Part shown: one piece after another, positions 42,327 to 53,393 of the stretch
Layout of the letters: every line of letters begins with the position of its first letter
Position numbering within the stretch: the first letter of the stretch is position 1
DNA from: Batkoa obscura
Lineage: Eukaryota; Entomophthoromycota; Entomophthoromycetes; Entomophthorales; Batkoaceae
Assembly (NCBI GenBank): GCA_030770535.1
Contig: JASVEC010000001.1
Span: 1,736,001-1,800,000 of the forward strand
Direction: 5' to 3'
DNA length: 64,000 nucleotides
The notes under the pieces: model-generated
The model's database searches: none
Seen by the model: the letters and a program-made list of their open reading frames with translations, nothing else
What the model was told of the DNA's origin: nothing
Position numbers and translations under genes: made by a program

Positions 42327-43112
42327 TTTTATAATAGTCGATTTTTTGTATTGATTTTTATTAAAATGATTAATAAAAATTAAGTTTGATATAGAATTTA
42401 TTCAGTTAGAAAGAGATTGTTAAGTCTCAAATTGCAAAAAGCTTAAAATGCATCCATAAGTTCTTTAAACTCATGCACAATTTAGATTATCTTTTAACAA
42501 ATCATAATATTTGGATACTAGTTAGACTATATTTCATTAATAAAATTTCAACTTTAAATATTTTAATATACAAAAATGAATAACAATAATGCCACAATAG
42601 CAGTTTTATTATGTAATGAAATGTTTTATTTTTTTGGTGTTATAGATTATTAAATTAAAAACTGATAATTTAATTCTAAAATCAGACAAAACTGTTCATT
42701 GTTTGATTTACCAAAATAGAAACAAGCTGTTTAAAGTTACATTTTAAAAAGTTGATCCATTATAATTAAACATCAAATAATTTTTAATAAATCAAAATTT
42801 ATCCTTATTATATCATTTAAATATATAATATATATAGTAATATATATAGTAATATATACAATTCAATATGATTGTCTGAAGATAACATAAAACGAGGCAA
42901 AGTTGTCAATTAAACAACTTTAATTTAACTATCTACTTTATTTTACTTTGTTAAATATGGATGATCTTAGTACAATATTTGAAAATGAAGAGTATAAATA
43001 AACTTTAGAATTTCATAAATATTACTAAAAAAACCCAACCAAATATCAAATATTAAACATTAAATATTAAATATTATATAATCATATATAAGCTGTGCTT
43101 TTAAAAAATAAG
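42327..43112. other. Divergent intergenic region
   Basis: About 790 bp between the 5' ends of CTK3 and TSPO; AT-rich, with ATATATAGTAATATATATAG near 42826-42845. No gene seen. Confidence 0.45.
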
Positions 43113-43649
43113 ATGACCTTAATTACTCGTATTGCTGGTTTTATTACCTTCTTAGCCCTCCCTCAAATCTTAGGTTATAGTTCTGGTTCTCATGTACGTA
43201 AATATGCTAAAACTTACTATCCAGAATTAAAGAAACCAATTTGGGCCCCACCAAGAGCTCTTATTGGTACCATTTGGACACTTATGTATTTATTCCAAGG
43301 AATCGCTAGTTATTTAGTATGGCGTCAAAAGATTCTCAATAATACTAGTGTTAAAGTTCAATTGGTTTTATATTGTATTCAATTGTTCTTCAACGTTAAC
43401 TTTTGTCCACTTTTTTTTAGAGTTAAGTCTCCTTTCTTAGCTTTGGTTGATCATCTGTTTACTTTAATATTTGCTGTGTTCGCTACTCTCACTTTCATTC
43501 CAGTAAGTTCCACTGCTACCATTCTTATGTTACCATATATTGCTTATTTAGTTGTTTCTGGTTATCTCTGTAAGAGAGTATGGAGACTTAATCAAGGACG
43601 TACTATAAACGCTGCTGTACAACCTGCTCTCGTGGCCATTGAACAATGA
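43113..43649 (+). CDS. TspO/MBR family translocator protein
   Basis: Intronless, 178 residues from ATG at 43113; codons upstream lack an ATG, so this start is preferred. Five hydrophobic helices span the protein. Family motifs: YYPELKKPIWAPPRALIGTI followed by WTLMYLFQGIASYLVW, then FNVNFCPLFFRVKSP where most members have W-[SN]-xxFF; the end of helix 5 is LPYIAYLVVSGYLCKRVW. The family sits in mitochondrial outer or secretory membranes and binds tetrapyrroles and sterols. Several usual tryptophans (loop LNxxW) are replaced here, notably in NVNFCPLFF, so ligand binding may differ. Confidence 0.9.
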   Translation: MTLITRIAGFITFLALPQILGYSSGSHVRKYAKTYYPELKKPIWAPPRALIGTIWTLMYLFQGIASYLVWRQKILNNTSVKVQLVLYCIQLFFNVNFCPLFFRVKSPFLALVDHLFTLIFAVFATLTFIPVSSTATILMLPYIAYLVVSGYLCKRVWRLNQGRTINAAVQPALVAIEQ

Positions 43650-43823
43650 TGGCCTATTGGCATTCTCAGTTTTAGAATATTTATAAATGTAAATTTGTGA
43701 ATACAAACTTTTATAGTGAAATAGAGTATCTCTCTATTGCTAGATTATAAATAAATTATTAACTTAAATTTGTTATTTTCGATTATAGTATAAAAACATC
43801 TCTGTAAATTATAAAATTTGGGT

Positions 43824-43893
43824 AAGGGTAGAATACTGTAATATCAACTTTACTCTACTTGATAAAATAGTTGATATCGCAGTACTCTGCCTT
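43824..43893. repeat. Imperfect 24-bp inverted repeat (hairpin)
   Basis: Left arm AAGGGTAGAATACTGTAATA continuing ATCAAC; right arm GTTGATATCGCAGTACTCTG continuing CCTT. About 19 of 24 positions pair, most exceptions being G-U type in RNA. Lies ~170 bp downstream of TSPO. Confidence 0.6.
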
Positions 43894-43997
43894 AGCGCTT
43901 AATAAATAGCTGCTTTTTTGATGAATTTGATTTTATTATAGAAACTCAAATTAATACAAAACGTTATCCATTTTACTATTTTTTATTTTCAAAACGA

Positions 43998-46082
43998 ATG
44001 AAAAGGGTACCCAACAGTAATAAAAAAAGAAATTAAAAACATAATTTTATAAGATGTTATAGTGTTAAGTGACGATGACGATATGATAAAAGAAGTTCAA
44101 TCTATCTACGAGCCCAGTTATTTAGATGGGAAGTTTTCAATGACATGTTTAAAATATCATAACGATGGAGTTAAGATCGAAGGCTTAATAAATAAAGTAA
44201 ATAATTAATTAACAGTAAATATGATTAAATATAAAAGGAATAAAATCATCTTCAAAAAGGATTATTTGCAAGCTATGGTATGGATATGGGATGGTTGTTA
44301 AATAAGTTACCTAATGATTGAAAAAATATTTGTTGTACATGAACAAGACTCAAATGTAACTAGTTATTGAAAATTTGAATTGCAATCTGATGATTTAGGA
44401 CGAAGTTGTCAATGCAGACGAAAGCACTTTAGTAGTTGCTCCCATAATATATTGTAGTTCTATGCATGTTAAACTTGTGTTATTTATCGTACTTTTTTAA
44501 GAGTTGTTATAGGATCCGCTAACTTGGTATTTGATTTAGTTATCTAATGTTAATAGTTCATGATAACTAAGGTTGATTTTGATTGGGAATTAGTAGAAAA
44601 TGTAAGCTTGTTTCATACTAAAGTGCCATTTATTCTTTAGGCTGTTTTTGTTCAAGATTTTCCAAAATTAAATGTGATAGATAGCAAGGTAAAAGTTGAA
44701 ACAAAAGTCCAGACAGATATTAAACTAAAATCTGAAGTAAAATATAAGTCGGAAAGTGAGAACCATGATGTGAAAGATGAGTCAGATAGCAAGAATTTTG
44801 ATATTAAAGACGAGATAAACGACAAAGTTTATAATTTGAGTAGATCTTTTCTTAGAGACTTAAAGAGGTTTTTAGAGATACTTGATGTCCCGAGAAGCGT
44901 TTATAGCACTCTCTATAGATGCAACTTTTTTTTAGTCAAAGTAAATTAATTACATTTTAAAAATAAACTATAACTATTCAATAGGTAGCTTTAGTTACCC
45001 CTTGTCCATTTTCAAAGAAACCGAATCAACGATACAAATCCTTTATAAATGGGATATATAAGTATTTTGATCCAGAATCAATATCTGAGGATATTGTGGC
45101 GTATAAAGTAGCTGCTTTAAAAATATTTTTAGTCCGATTATTTACATAAAGATGTTCGCTTTAGGAAATTTAACAAAATGATTTATAGAAGACTTTTTAA
45201 ATCAACTTTATCTAGAGGCTTATAGAACTGGTTTAAAATTAGTTTTTCATAGTCATGAAATAGTAGTCAATTTTACATTGGAAACAGAGGTAATCATTTA
45301 AAAGAGTTAATTTGAAGTGGCTTATATAAATAGGAAGGTAAAACTATATTTTTTAATCTTAAAAAGTACCAAAAGTCGAAAAGAGCTTTCAACAAATACT
45401 TCATGATTGCATAGCATTAAGAGCTGGCTCACTAAGTCATTACAAAGCGAGTTTATACAATACATCATATTATTTATAATTTATAGTTATAGACTATCTA
45501 TGGGACATTGAAGCTAAATAAACCGAATAATTCGAACATTTTTAAACTAGAAGGTGTTGAATCAAATATGATAAAAGAAGGAGAAAATGAATTAAATACG
45601 ATAAAATAAGAAGAAAACGAACCAAACTTAACTAAAGTACAAAAAAATGAATTGAGCATGGTTAAAGCTGAAGAAAGTGAATCGAACATTAATACGATAA
45701 AATATGAATCAAACATTAAAACAGTAATTAGAGGATATGATACAAGTTCATGATTTTATTGTGGAAGTCATAATTTTTCAAAGGTGGCATGGTAAATTTA
45801 AAATAGCATAGCTTATGCAAAATTAACATTTATCTAAGCGGAGATATAGAATCATATGATGATGATAGCGAATATGATTATGGATATGATTATGGATATG
45901 AAGATAGATATGAAAATAAATATGAAAGACTAGTCAGTACAAATAACCATGAGTTGGGAGTTGTAGCTTATTATGGTAATAATAAAAATAAATACGTTCC
46001 TGCTATAGTAATTTATCTTAATCCTCCTCCTGCTTATAGACTTCAAACAGAGCCTTGGATTCAAAAAGCATTGAGATATTAG
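43998..46082 (+). pseudogene. TDP1-like (tyrosyl-DNA phosphodiesterase), decayed copy 1
   Basis: Exon pieces in TDP1 order: MKRVPN|NVIVLSDDDD (a SUMO-interacting-type motif), EPSYLDGKFSMTCLKYHNDG, GLFASYGMDMGWLLNKLPND, first HxK region SSMHVKL, RSFLRDLKRFLEILDVP with NFFLVKVALVTPCPFSKKP, FALGNLTK, second HxK in AGSLSHYKASLY, FYCGSHNFSKVAWG-type block, and ELGVVAYYGN ... LNPPPAYRLQTEPWIQ. A Lys/Glu insertion with repeated VKDE/IKDE/VKVE motifs lies between exons. Breaks: a frame loss plus TGA soon after LLNKLPND, another just after the first HxK region, a TGA where Trp follows GNLTK, and a stop in the acidic insertion at ~45600. TDP1 removes topoisomerase I adducts from DNA. Identification is from motif order; expression unlikely to give a whole enzyme. 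Confidence 0.75.
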
Positions 46083-46201
46083 CCTTTTATATTAATGATC
46101 TTTATAGAATAAAAGTGTCACTTAAATGATAATAGCTTGATTTAACAAGTTAGATTTATTAAAACTGTTAGATAAAAGAATAGCAAAAAGTGGTAGAAGA
46201 C

Positions 46202-47734
46202 TTAGTTCAAGTATTTAGGTTGATTGCTAATCACTGCTGGCTGCCATTTAATCTTACTAGGTTGAATAACACGCTTACTTTTTTTGTTTTTTTGTTTGGT
46301 ATAAGACTCTACCAAAGTATCTGATAAATAAATAACATATTCATTTCTATAATATCTTAAAGCACCAATAGAGAATAAAGTATGAATAATATCTTGAGTT
46401 GTAAATGAAGTTATTAAAGAAAGGTTTTCAATTGAAACACTAGATTTAGGTTCTGCTTCTTTCATATTTAATAATATCTCAATAATTGTATCTGTCCAAA
46501 AAGCACGATAAGATAACAACCCTAAATCAGATAATGGTTTTTCTGGTGATCCCACCTTTTTTTCAATTTTTGATAACTCATAACTAAACTGTATAAGTAA
46601 ACGACCAAAACCCTTCCTTTGATATTGAGGTAAAGTTAAAATACAAGCCAAATTATAATTTTCTAAACTTTCTTTTTCTTTTGAAAAATAACCTATCATA
46701 TGGCAACCATGAGCATCGTTTTGAGTCATTACATAGAATAAAAAGGGATCCACATCATAATAAAGGGTTTTGTGATCTAAAAATAATTTAGACAACAAAC
46801 ATAACCATCGACAATATTTCTTTTGAAGTCGACCATCCAATTCAAAAAAGGATATATCTCCACTACGATAAATTTCTCTTCCAGGTGGATGTTTTAAAGT
46901 ACATTTTGCTCTATGACGACCAAACTGGGTTATATTTTTAAGTGGTATAAGACAAAACTCACATAAATAGATCTTATCTGAATGGGCCATTTCTGGTGGA
47001 TATGGTGAAAAGTACCAAGATTCCACTTCATATTTACCCATAACTATATTATTTAAATTTTTGACTCTAGATATTTCATGGATATTTTGGGTCATTGAAC
47101 CTGAAGTTCTTAACCTTTCAAGTTCTTTTTTCTTAGCACTTTTTTCTTCTTCTTCTCCTGGTGCACCCCAGTAACTTCCATCCAATTGATCTTTTTTCCT
47201 GAGTGCTGGTGAGTCTTTACCATTTGTTTTAAACTGAACCGCATTAGTTAACGTTTTTTCTAAGTCATCTAAAGAGTGAGAACCTTCTACACCACCTGTT
47301 GGTGGTTTTGTGCCTTTTGGGTATTCAATGGGGTGTGATAGATCTAATCGATTAAAAGGCACCCATTCGTCTAACCTTTTATTAAACTCACAATAATGAA
47401 CATAAAACTCTAAACCACTAGCTTCAGTTTGTTCTTCAAACGCTTTTTTTCTAACGGATAAAATTTCTGCTTTCCTATATTCTCCTTCTTCTTCATCTCT
47501 CCTATGCTTTTTAAAGACTAATAACTTACATCCAATTAAAATATGCTTTAATATAATCTTTAATTGTCGATAACTTAGTTTTGAAATATTAGGCGTTAGC
47601 TCACTGATGGGTAATAATTCTTCTTCAATTTCTTCTTTAATTATTAATGGCAATGCCTTATCTACATCTATTCTTGGGGTTATACTCCGTCCTTCTTTTT
47701 CCACATTTAGTTTTTGTTTCTTGGTGATGACCAT
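46202..47734 (-). CDS. ESA1: MYST histone acetyltransferase ESA1
   Basis: Intronless, 510 residues. N-terminal Tudor-knot chromodomain around residues 53-122 (IGCKLLVFKKHRR ... FYVHYCEFNKRLDEWVPFNR). MYST zinc finger near 257-285 (YLCEFCLIPLKNITQFGRHR with AKCTLKHPPG). Catalytic core with acetyl-CoA loop LTLPQYQRKGFGRLLIQFSY and the SPEKPLSDLGLLSYRAFW block. The YLCEFC, QRKGFGR and SPEKPLSDLG signatures identify the Esa1/Tip60 subclass. Esa1 is the catalytic subunit of NuA4, acetylating H4 and H2A tails. Insertion between chromodomain and finger is modestly long and charged. Extra length is typical for fungi. Confidence 0.96.
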   Translation of the reverse strand: MVITKKQKLNVEKEGRSITPRIDVDKALPLIIKEEIEEELLPISELTPNISKLSYRQLKIILKHILIGCKLLVFKKHRRDEEEGEYRKAEILSVRKKAFEEQTEASGLEFYVHYCEFNKRLDEWVPFNRLDLSHPIEYPKGTKPPTGGVEGSHSLDDLEKTLTNAVQFKTNGKDSPALRKKDQLDGSYWGAPGEEEEKSAKKKELERLRTSGSMTQNIHEISRVKNLNNIVMGKYEVESWYFSPYPPEMAHSDKIYLCEFCLIPLKNITQFGRHRAKCTLKHPPGREIYRSGDISFFELDGRLQKKYCRWLCLLSKLFLDHKTLYYDVDPFLFYVMTQNDAHGCHMIGYFSKEKESLENYNLACILTLPQYQRKGFGRLLIQFSYELSKIEKKVGSPEKPLSDLGLLSYRAFWTDTIIEILLNMKEAEPKSSVSIENLSLITSFTTQDIIHTLFSIGALRYYRNEYVIYLSDTLVESYTKQKNKKSKRVIQPSKIKWQPAVISNQPKYLN

Positions 47735-48183
47735 TGCTTACTTTGAGGTATAGTCTTTAGAAGGTTTAGCTAAGCCCACATACAATCTCTTTAATACTTT
47801 TGTTTGATTGGTTTATATGTTTTTAAACTAATCAGATTGGTCAGTTAAAATTCAAAACATTTAGATTGACTTTATTTCTTATTTTGATCACTATTAGATA
47901 ACTATTAGTTTTATATGATTTATTGTTATATAAATAGCTATTTAAATATTTATACTACGGATCCCCCCTTACAATAATGAACGTTGTATTATGTAGTAAT
48001 ATATGCGCCTCCTTATTACTTTATTTAACGTTTATAGTCTTATCATTTAAGCAAATATAGCTTACACTATTTTTTGATTGATTAAGCCAATTAAAATCGA
48101 GTTTAATTTAATTCCCATAAAAAACTGAATTTAAATATTTCAAAAACTCAATCCGTTTTTAATCGAAATATTAATAATAAGCA
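47735..48183. other. Divergent promoter region of ESA1 and mitochondrial uS13
   Basis: About 450 bp between two divergent ATGs; AT-rich with a GGATCCCCCC patch near 47958. No gene. Confidence 0.5.
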
Positions 48184-48669
48184 ATGTTACATTTATTTGG
48201 GGTGAATTTACCGGATAAAAAAGTAGTTCGAGTAGCCTTGACTTACATCTATGGTATTGGACCTATGACAGCCGAAAAGATATGTCATCAATTATATATC
48301 CATAGAGAATGTAAATTGAAAGAGTTAGATGAAAATAAAATTAATCAACTTTCAGAAGTATTATCAAAATTAACTATTCAACAAGATTTAAAAAGACAAG
48401 AAAACAAAAATATTCAAGGCTTAAAAAGTATCAATTGTTATGTTGGTAGAAGACACGCTATGGGTTATCCAGTTCATGGTCAAAGAACTCGTAACAATTG
48501 TAAAACAGCTAAAAGATTAAATTCTAAAAGAGGGTTTATGAGGTAAATAATTATTGAAATTAAATCTATTTTTTAATATTTAATAATAATACTTTTATTT
48601 TTTTATAGTATCGCTGAGAGTATTAAATCCCCTATACAACGCTTTTTGGAGTTCAAATATGAAAATTAG
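48184..48669 (+). CDS. SWS2: Mitochondrial small-subunit ribosomal protein uS13m
   Basis: Two exons: 48184-48542 and 48609-48669, joined AG|T to give FMSIAESIKSP. About 139 residues. uS13 features: LPDKKVVRVALTYIYGIGPM (helix-turn start), ISCYVGRRH-like block (INCYVGRRHAMGYPVHGQRT) and RTRNNCKTAKR at the C-terminal basic tail, which contacts the ribosome head. The bacterial-type sequence and basic character indicate the mitochondrial protein. Symbol by family. Confidence 0.92.
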
Positions 48670-49025
48670 AATTAAACTAATAGATTTTAAAATGTTTTAT
48701 ATTTGAGATTTATTTTTTCAATTTGTTGTTATTGATGTATAATGGGTTTTTAATTGGAATTTGAGAGATTTTTTATTCATATTATTTTTAAACATAATGC
48801 TATTTAATAATATTTTGAAAATTAATTATTTTAAAGCTATTCCAACTATTATTTAATATCTGAATATGAATATCGCTCTTTATTATCAATTACATCTTAT
48901 TTTAAATTAGTATGTTAAATCTAATAACTTCAGTTTATTATTTTTTTGAAACACTTATAACATGATAGTTTTATTCTTATTTATATCAAAACAATTAAAA
49001 ATGGATAACATTTAAAACAATCAAC
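48670..49025. other. 3' flank of uS13m
   Basis: AT-rich, nothing recognised before the MITE. Confidence 0.5.
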
Positions 49026-49120
49026 ATATGGGGGTGTTTTTTTGGCTTCATCACTTTTTTCTATCTTTTAAGCGCTATTTAAATGGAAAAAGTGATGAAA
49101 CCAAAAAAACACCTCCATAT
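49026..49120. mobile_element. Family I MITE, copy m (foldback form)
   Basis: 95 bp. Both ends carry the same arm type: ATATGGGGGTGTTTTTTTGG at the left and its near-complement CCAAAAAAACACCTCCATAT at the right, including TTCATCAC/GTGATGAA, so the whole element folds on itself around AGCGCT. Confidence 0.9.
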
Positions 49121-49249
49121 GTCGACTCAAAGATAGCTATCTTATGAGATAAAAAACTTGAAATTTAACAATCTAACAAGCCAAAAAAAAAATTTAATGA
49201 ACTTAAAGTTTTAATAACAGCAATAAAATTATGGTCTAAGAACCACCAT

Positions 49250-50385
49250 TTAAGCTCTATTAAAAGTACGACCACTATATTAAAAAAAAGATTAGCAAAC
49301 CAACAAACAAATTATAACATATCAACTTACCTAGCAGTTTTTCTTTCATTTTTTTGTTTATCAGGAACAGAACGATTCAATACCTTTAAAAAGTCACTGA
49401 CTTTAGCACGCATACGAGAATGCATATAAGCTTTAGAACATTTAATATGATAATGTAAATAATCTCTAAAAGTTTGTATAATATTGATACTCTTTTCACG
49501 TGTTTCTAGATCTTTACTATGACGTTCATTGAAAACTAAAGATAAATAAAAAATAATCGATTATAAAAAAAAGTTGAAAACGAGTTGAAATAAAACTTAC
49601 CAAAAGTGACATAACCCACATTATCTTGAGGGACAACTCCTTGAATATCACGGATTTCCAACGGTGGTTCACGACTTGAATAAAGTACTTGAGGAGCATT
49701 TTGAACAGTGGGGTCACGCCTAGCGTCCACAAATTCTTGTAAAAAAACTTTGGCAAAGATTTGATCCATTTCTTCTTTAAAATAAGTTGAAAAGATAACA
49801 GTAACACGATCTCCCAGAGCTTGAATAAAAATCTTTTCTTCTTCACGATAATTGATTAACATTGGTGAACCACTATTGCCTCGAAGTTGATCTTGAAATG
49901 CTTTGTCAAATGGGGCTGAGAAACAGTAAGCTTTTAATTTGCCTACTTCTTTTATTAAGGATTCTATAGTGGAGGAGAGATTAATAACAGTATACTAAAC
50001 ATAACCATAAAGAAATAAAATTTACCTTTATCTTCAGGTAAGTTATTTAAGTCAAATTTTAAAGTGAAATCATAACTTGGCTCAGGTGGATTTTGAATAT
50101 AATTTTGATATTTTTCATTTAATAGCTCTTCAGCACCATAAGAACTTAATTCTTTAAAACAAGACCAACTTAAAGATACTAATACAACATCTTTATTTTC
50201 TTCATCAGTAGAGATATGAAATTTGACTTTATCAAAGTCAACTAATTGAATATTAAAAGCTTCTCTTTTTTCACTGAAATAAAAGAGTTAGTTATAGGTT
50301 CTAAAAAGAATAATTTATGTTACGCTTCAAATCTTCTTCGGAGTGTATCTTCTAATAAGGTATTATGGGTTTCTAATAATATCAT
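49250..50385 (-). CDS. ARC35: Arp2/3 complex subunit 2 (ARPC2, p34)
   Basis: Five exons or so; ATG at 50385 ([21 protein letters not shown]). Body matches ARPC2: [86 protein letters not shown]. The C-terminal exon has [20 protein letters not shown] and [13 protein letters not shown]. It ends ERKTA at a GTAAGT donor (49325-49330); a 25-nt last exon at 49250-49274 after TTTAATATAG completes SGRTFNRA, matching the family's SGxTF tail. Reading through instead gives TAA two codons later. ARPC2 forms the structural core with ARPC4 of the actin-branching complex. Confidence 0.93.
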
Positions 50386-50689
50386 TTTTTTTTCTTTTGA
50401 AGTTAATAAAAATAATGAATTTTTATTTTTTTTTCTTGGATGGCTTATGATGATATCAAATTCAATTTGATAGTAACCAATCACAGTTGATATTTTATTT
50501 TAGCTAAATTTTTCATATCAAATAATGTAAAAAGAACAAATTTGAAAAAACAAGTCCAAGAAAATCAAAAATAAATTAGACGTTTAAAATTCAATTCGCT
50601 TATACACCTATCTTTATTATTATAGTAGGTTGATTGTGTTGATAATCCATATTGAAAAATAATATTTATATTGTTATATTTATCATTCA

Positions 50690-51127
50690 TAGAACATTGA
50701 GGATCAGATTGGATAAAGCAGAGGGACCATAATATAACTTAACACAAGAGGAATATGATAGATATGCGTTATTAGCAAAAGATAAAAAAGTAGTTTAACA
50801 AAGTAAATTCGATTTGATTGATGTATTATTAAATATAGAAGCTTGAAGATAAAATAAACAAGTGAAACTTGAACATATTATTGGGATTTTAAACATTGGG
50901 TCTTGTACAAATGGTGAAAGAATATTTTGTGATGAGGAAGTGGAAGAACAATTTTGGTTGAGAATTAATGAGCTATTTTGAAAAAAACACCAGTTAAAAG
51001 GTTAGTTATAAGTTTATACCTATTTGTTTTTTTACCGACATATTCTCCTATTCTTAAGCTTATCCAACTTTTTTTCGAATATGAAGAAACTGTTTGGGCA
51101 ATTAATCTTCGTTTTAAAGACTTTTAA
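50690..51127 (+). pseudogene. Decayed reading frame of unknown identity
   Basis: One frame reads like protein (YNLTQEEYDRYALLAKDKK, LEHIIGILNIGSCTNGERIF, CDEEVEEQFWLRINELF) but is interrupted by several in-frame stops. After a possible ~50-bp intron it resumes TYSPILKLIQLFFEYEETVW then AINLRFKDF and stop. No family recognised. Codon-like composition and the clean C-terminus suggest a former gene; a very intron-rich gene read wrongly is the alternative. Confidence 0.35.
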
Positions 51128-51181
51128 TAAAAAATAAAAAAAAGTTTTTTGCTTTTTAATAAATTTTACTAATTTACAAAA

Positions 51182-52419
51182 ATGAATTATGATACTACAC
51201 AACATGAGAATTATGATATATCCTGGTCTATAAATGATGATTTAATTAGAGGTACATTAGACTTAAAACGGAATAATATTAATATATTATTAACTAAATA
51301 AATTATATTGTTTACTTAATATTAATGACTAAAATAAAGAAAACTAGGTCAAAACTACCAAGAAAGCTATTATATACCCGAAAACAACAATGGCAATTAT
51401 TTAACTTATGCACAAATATCATCAACGAATGTACCAATATCAGAACATCAACAACCTAAACAAAATTTAAGAGAGGTAAAATAGAAAGAAATAGAATTTA
51501 TTATAATAATCAAGGTCATAATTTAAAATAAAATAAGATTTGTACCTTTTTCTTAAAGGGTTCCTGTCGATATGGTAAATTTTGTCGAAATGCTCATCCG
51601 GAAGTATGTAATTCATGTCATAATTACATATTACACCCTGATAAACCAGATGCTGAACATACAGGTAGAAAGTCGTTATATAAATATTTATGTTATTAGT
51701 CATATTTAATCTTTTATTTTATTATTGTTATTTTAGAACATATAAAAAATTGTACACCAATTAAAACTTTTGATGAAAGTAAAAATATAGAATGCTGTAT
51801 TTGTATGGAAAAAGTATTATCAACTAAATGTGGTAGGTTCGGTTTATTAAGTAGGTTTTCATTTATATTGTTAGTTATGTTTTTAAGTTTTAATTTTCAT
51901 TTATTTATTATATTTAGATTGCGAACATCCATTTTGTTTATCTTGTATAAGACAATGGAGAACCAATACAATATTAGATAATAATGTTATCAGATCATGT
52001 CCTATATGGTAAAAAATCAACATTTCAGTTATTTATATGAAATATATTTAATTCTTTTATTAAGTCGAGATATTACATATTTTATAACCCCTTCATTAAT
52101 TTGGGTAGCTGATAAAGAAGAAAAAGAAAAAATTATCGATGCTTATAAATCAAAATTAAAGTAAATTAATAATACATCAAATTATATTAAATTCAAATTT
52201 ATTAATATATTACTTTTTATTCTAAATAGACAAATCCCGTGTCGTTATTTTGATTCAGGGCGAGGGGAATGTCCATTTGGTTCCTCATGTTTTTATATTC
52301 ATCAATATCCAGATGGCAGTTATCAGGAATTAGAGATTAGAAAAGCTAAAAATTCAGAAGAAGAAACCTTAATTTTAAATCAACCAAAATTGAATCAATT
52401 TTTAAATCATATATTTTAA
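51182..52419 (+). CDS. Makorin-type CCCH/RING E3 ubiquitin ligase
   Basis: Multi-exon, stop TAA at 52417; the start at 51182 and the first exon join are uncertain. Domain order is that of makorins: CCCH finger ([19 protein letters not shown]), the makorin-specific Cys-His cluster ([19 protein letters not shown] then EHIKNC), a C3HC4 RING ([33 protein letters not shown] or its exon-split equivalent) and a last CCCH finger ([21 protein letters not shown]). About 330 residues. Makorins bind RNA and ubiquitinate partners. Convergent with TMA16, 190 bp apart. Confidence 0.88.
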
Positions 52420-52609
52420 TAGATTGGTAGATAGCTGGGAAGAGTTTTTTTTGGATATGCATAAATTTTTAAGTATATAAACTATAATTATTAAAAGAAA
52501 ATGATATTAATATTAGTTTATATTTATTCTATTTTTTTATTTTTTATTATCAATGTTATCATTAGTTATCTACTAGCATTGTCAATACATTTATACTATT
52601 TATTCTATC

Positions 52610-53393
52610 CTATTCCATCATTTCTACTTCTTGTACTTTTGAAATTTCTGAAGTTTCTTTGGTTTCTTGTACTTTTGTATTTCCTGGTTTAATATTTAAT
52701 TTTTTAATACTAGTTATTGAATTCCAATCCCCATCCCATTCCCTACAAAAATATATATTATCAATAAAAAATAGTTACACTATGTAATAGTTAACTTACT
52801 TTAAAGTTTGAACATTATTTTTATTTGTAAGGTCAGGGATTTCTATATAATTAAAAATATAATTAAAAATATAATTAAAAATATAATTAATAATTTGATT
52901 CTTATTGTTATAAATTTACTTACCAAGCCCATTTTTTACATATTCTTCACGATCTTTTAATTGTTTTAACTTTATTATATCTTCTTTAAAACTTTTGCCT
53001 TTTTTAAATTCTAAATCGGAATCTTCTCGATTTAAATATCTAATTATATAAATTTAAACTCAAATAATATTATAATGATAATAAGCCTACTCTTCAATTA
53101 ACTCTCTAATTTCAACTAATGTCAATACTTTTTTATCTTCATCCATGGCATATTTGAACCATAAATATTTATCAGCGACTAAAAAAAATTACCTTCATTA
53201 ACACCTCGTTTATCTCAATAATAGTAAAACACTTACTAGCTGCTTGCCAACCTTTTAAAACTTTAGTTTTTTTACCATCTAATTTATCCATACGATTAAC
53301 AGCTCTAGCTAATTGCTTTGCTTTTCTAGAATATGGATGACATCCCTCTTTCTTTTTAATATCTTTAACATTCAATTTTTTATTGTTAGGCAT
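52610..53393 (-). CDS. TMA16: TMA16, ribosome-associated protein
   Basis: Four exons; ATG at 53393, TAG at 52610. N-terminus MPNNKKLNVKDIKKKEGCHP then YSRKAKQLARAVNRMDKL is the highly conserved TMA16 signature (xxHPxSRKAxQLxR). Further exons give KYLWFKYAMDEDKKVLTLVE, IRELIEEYLNREDSDLEF and KQLKDREEYVKNG, ending with an acidic tail (SKVQEVEMME). About 180 residues. TMA16 joins late nuclear/cytoplasmic pre-60S particles. One intron contains a 12-bp tandem repeat. Confidence 0.92.
52844..52890. repeat. Tandem repeat of a 12-bp AT-rich unit
   Basis: About four copies of ATATAATTAAAA inside a TMA16 intron. Confidence 0.85.
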
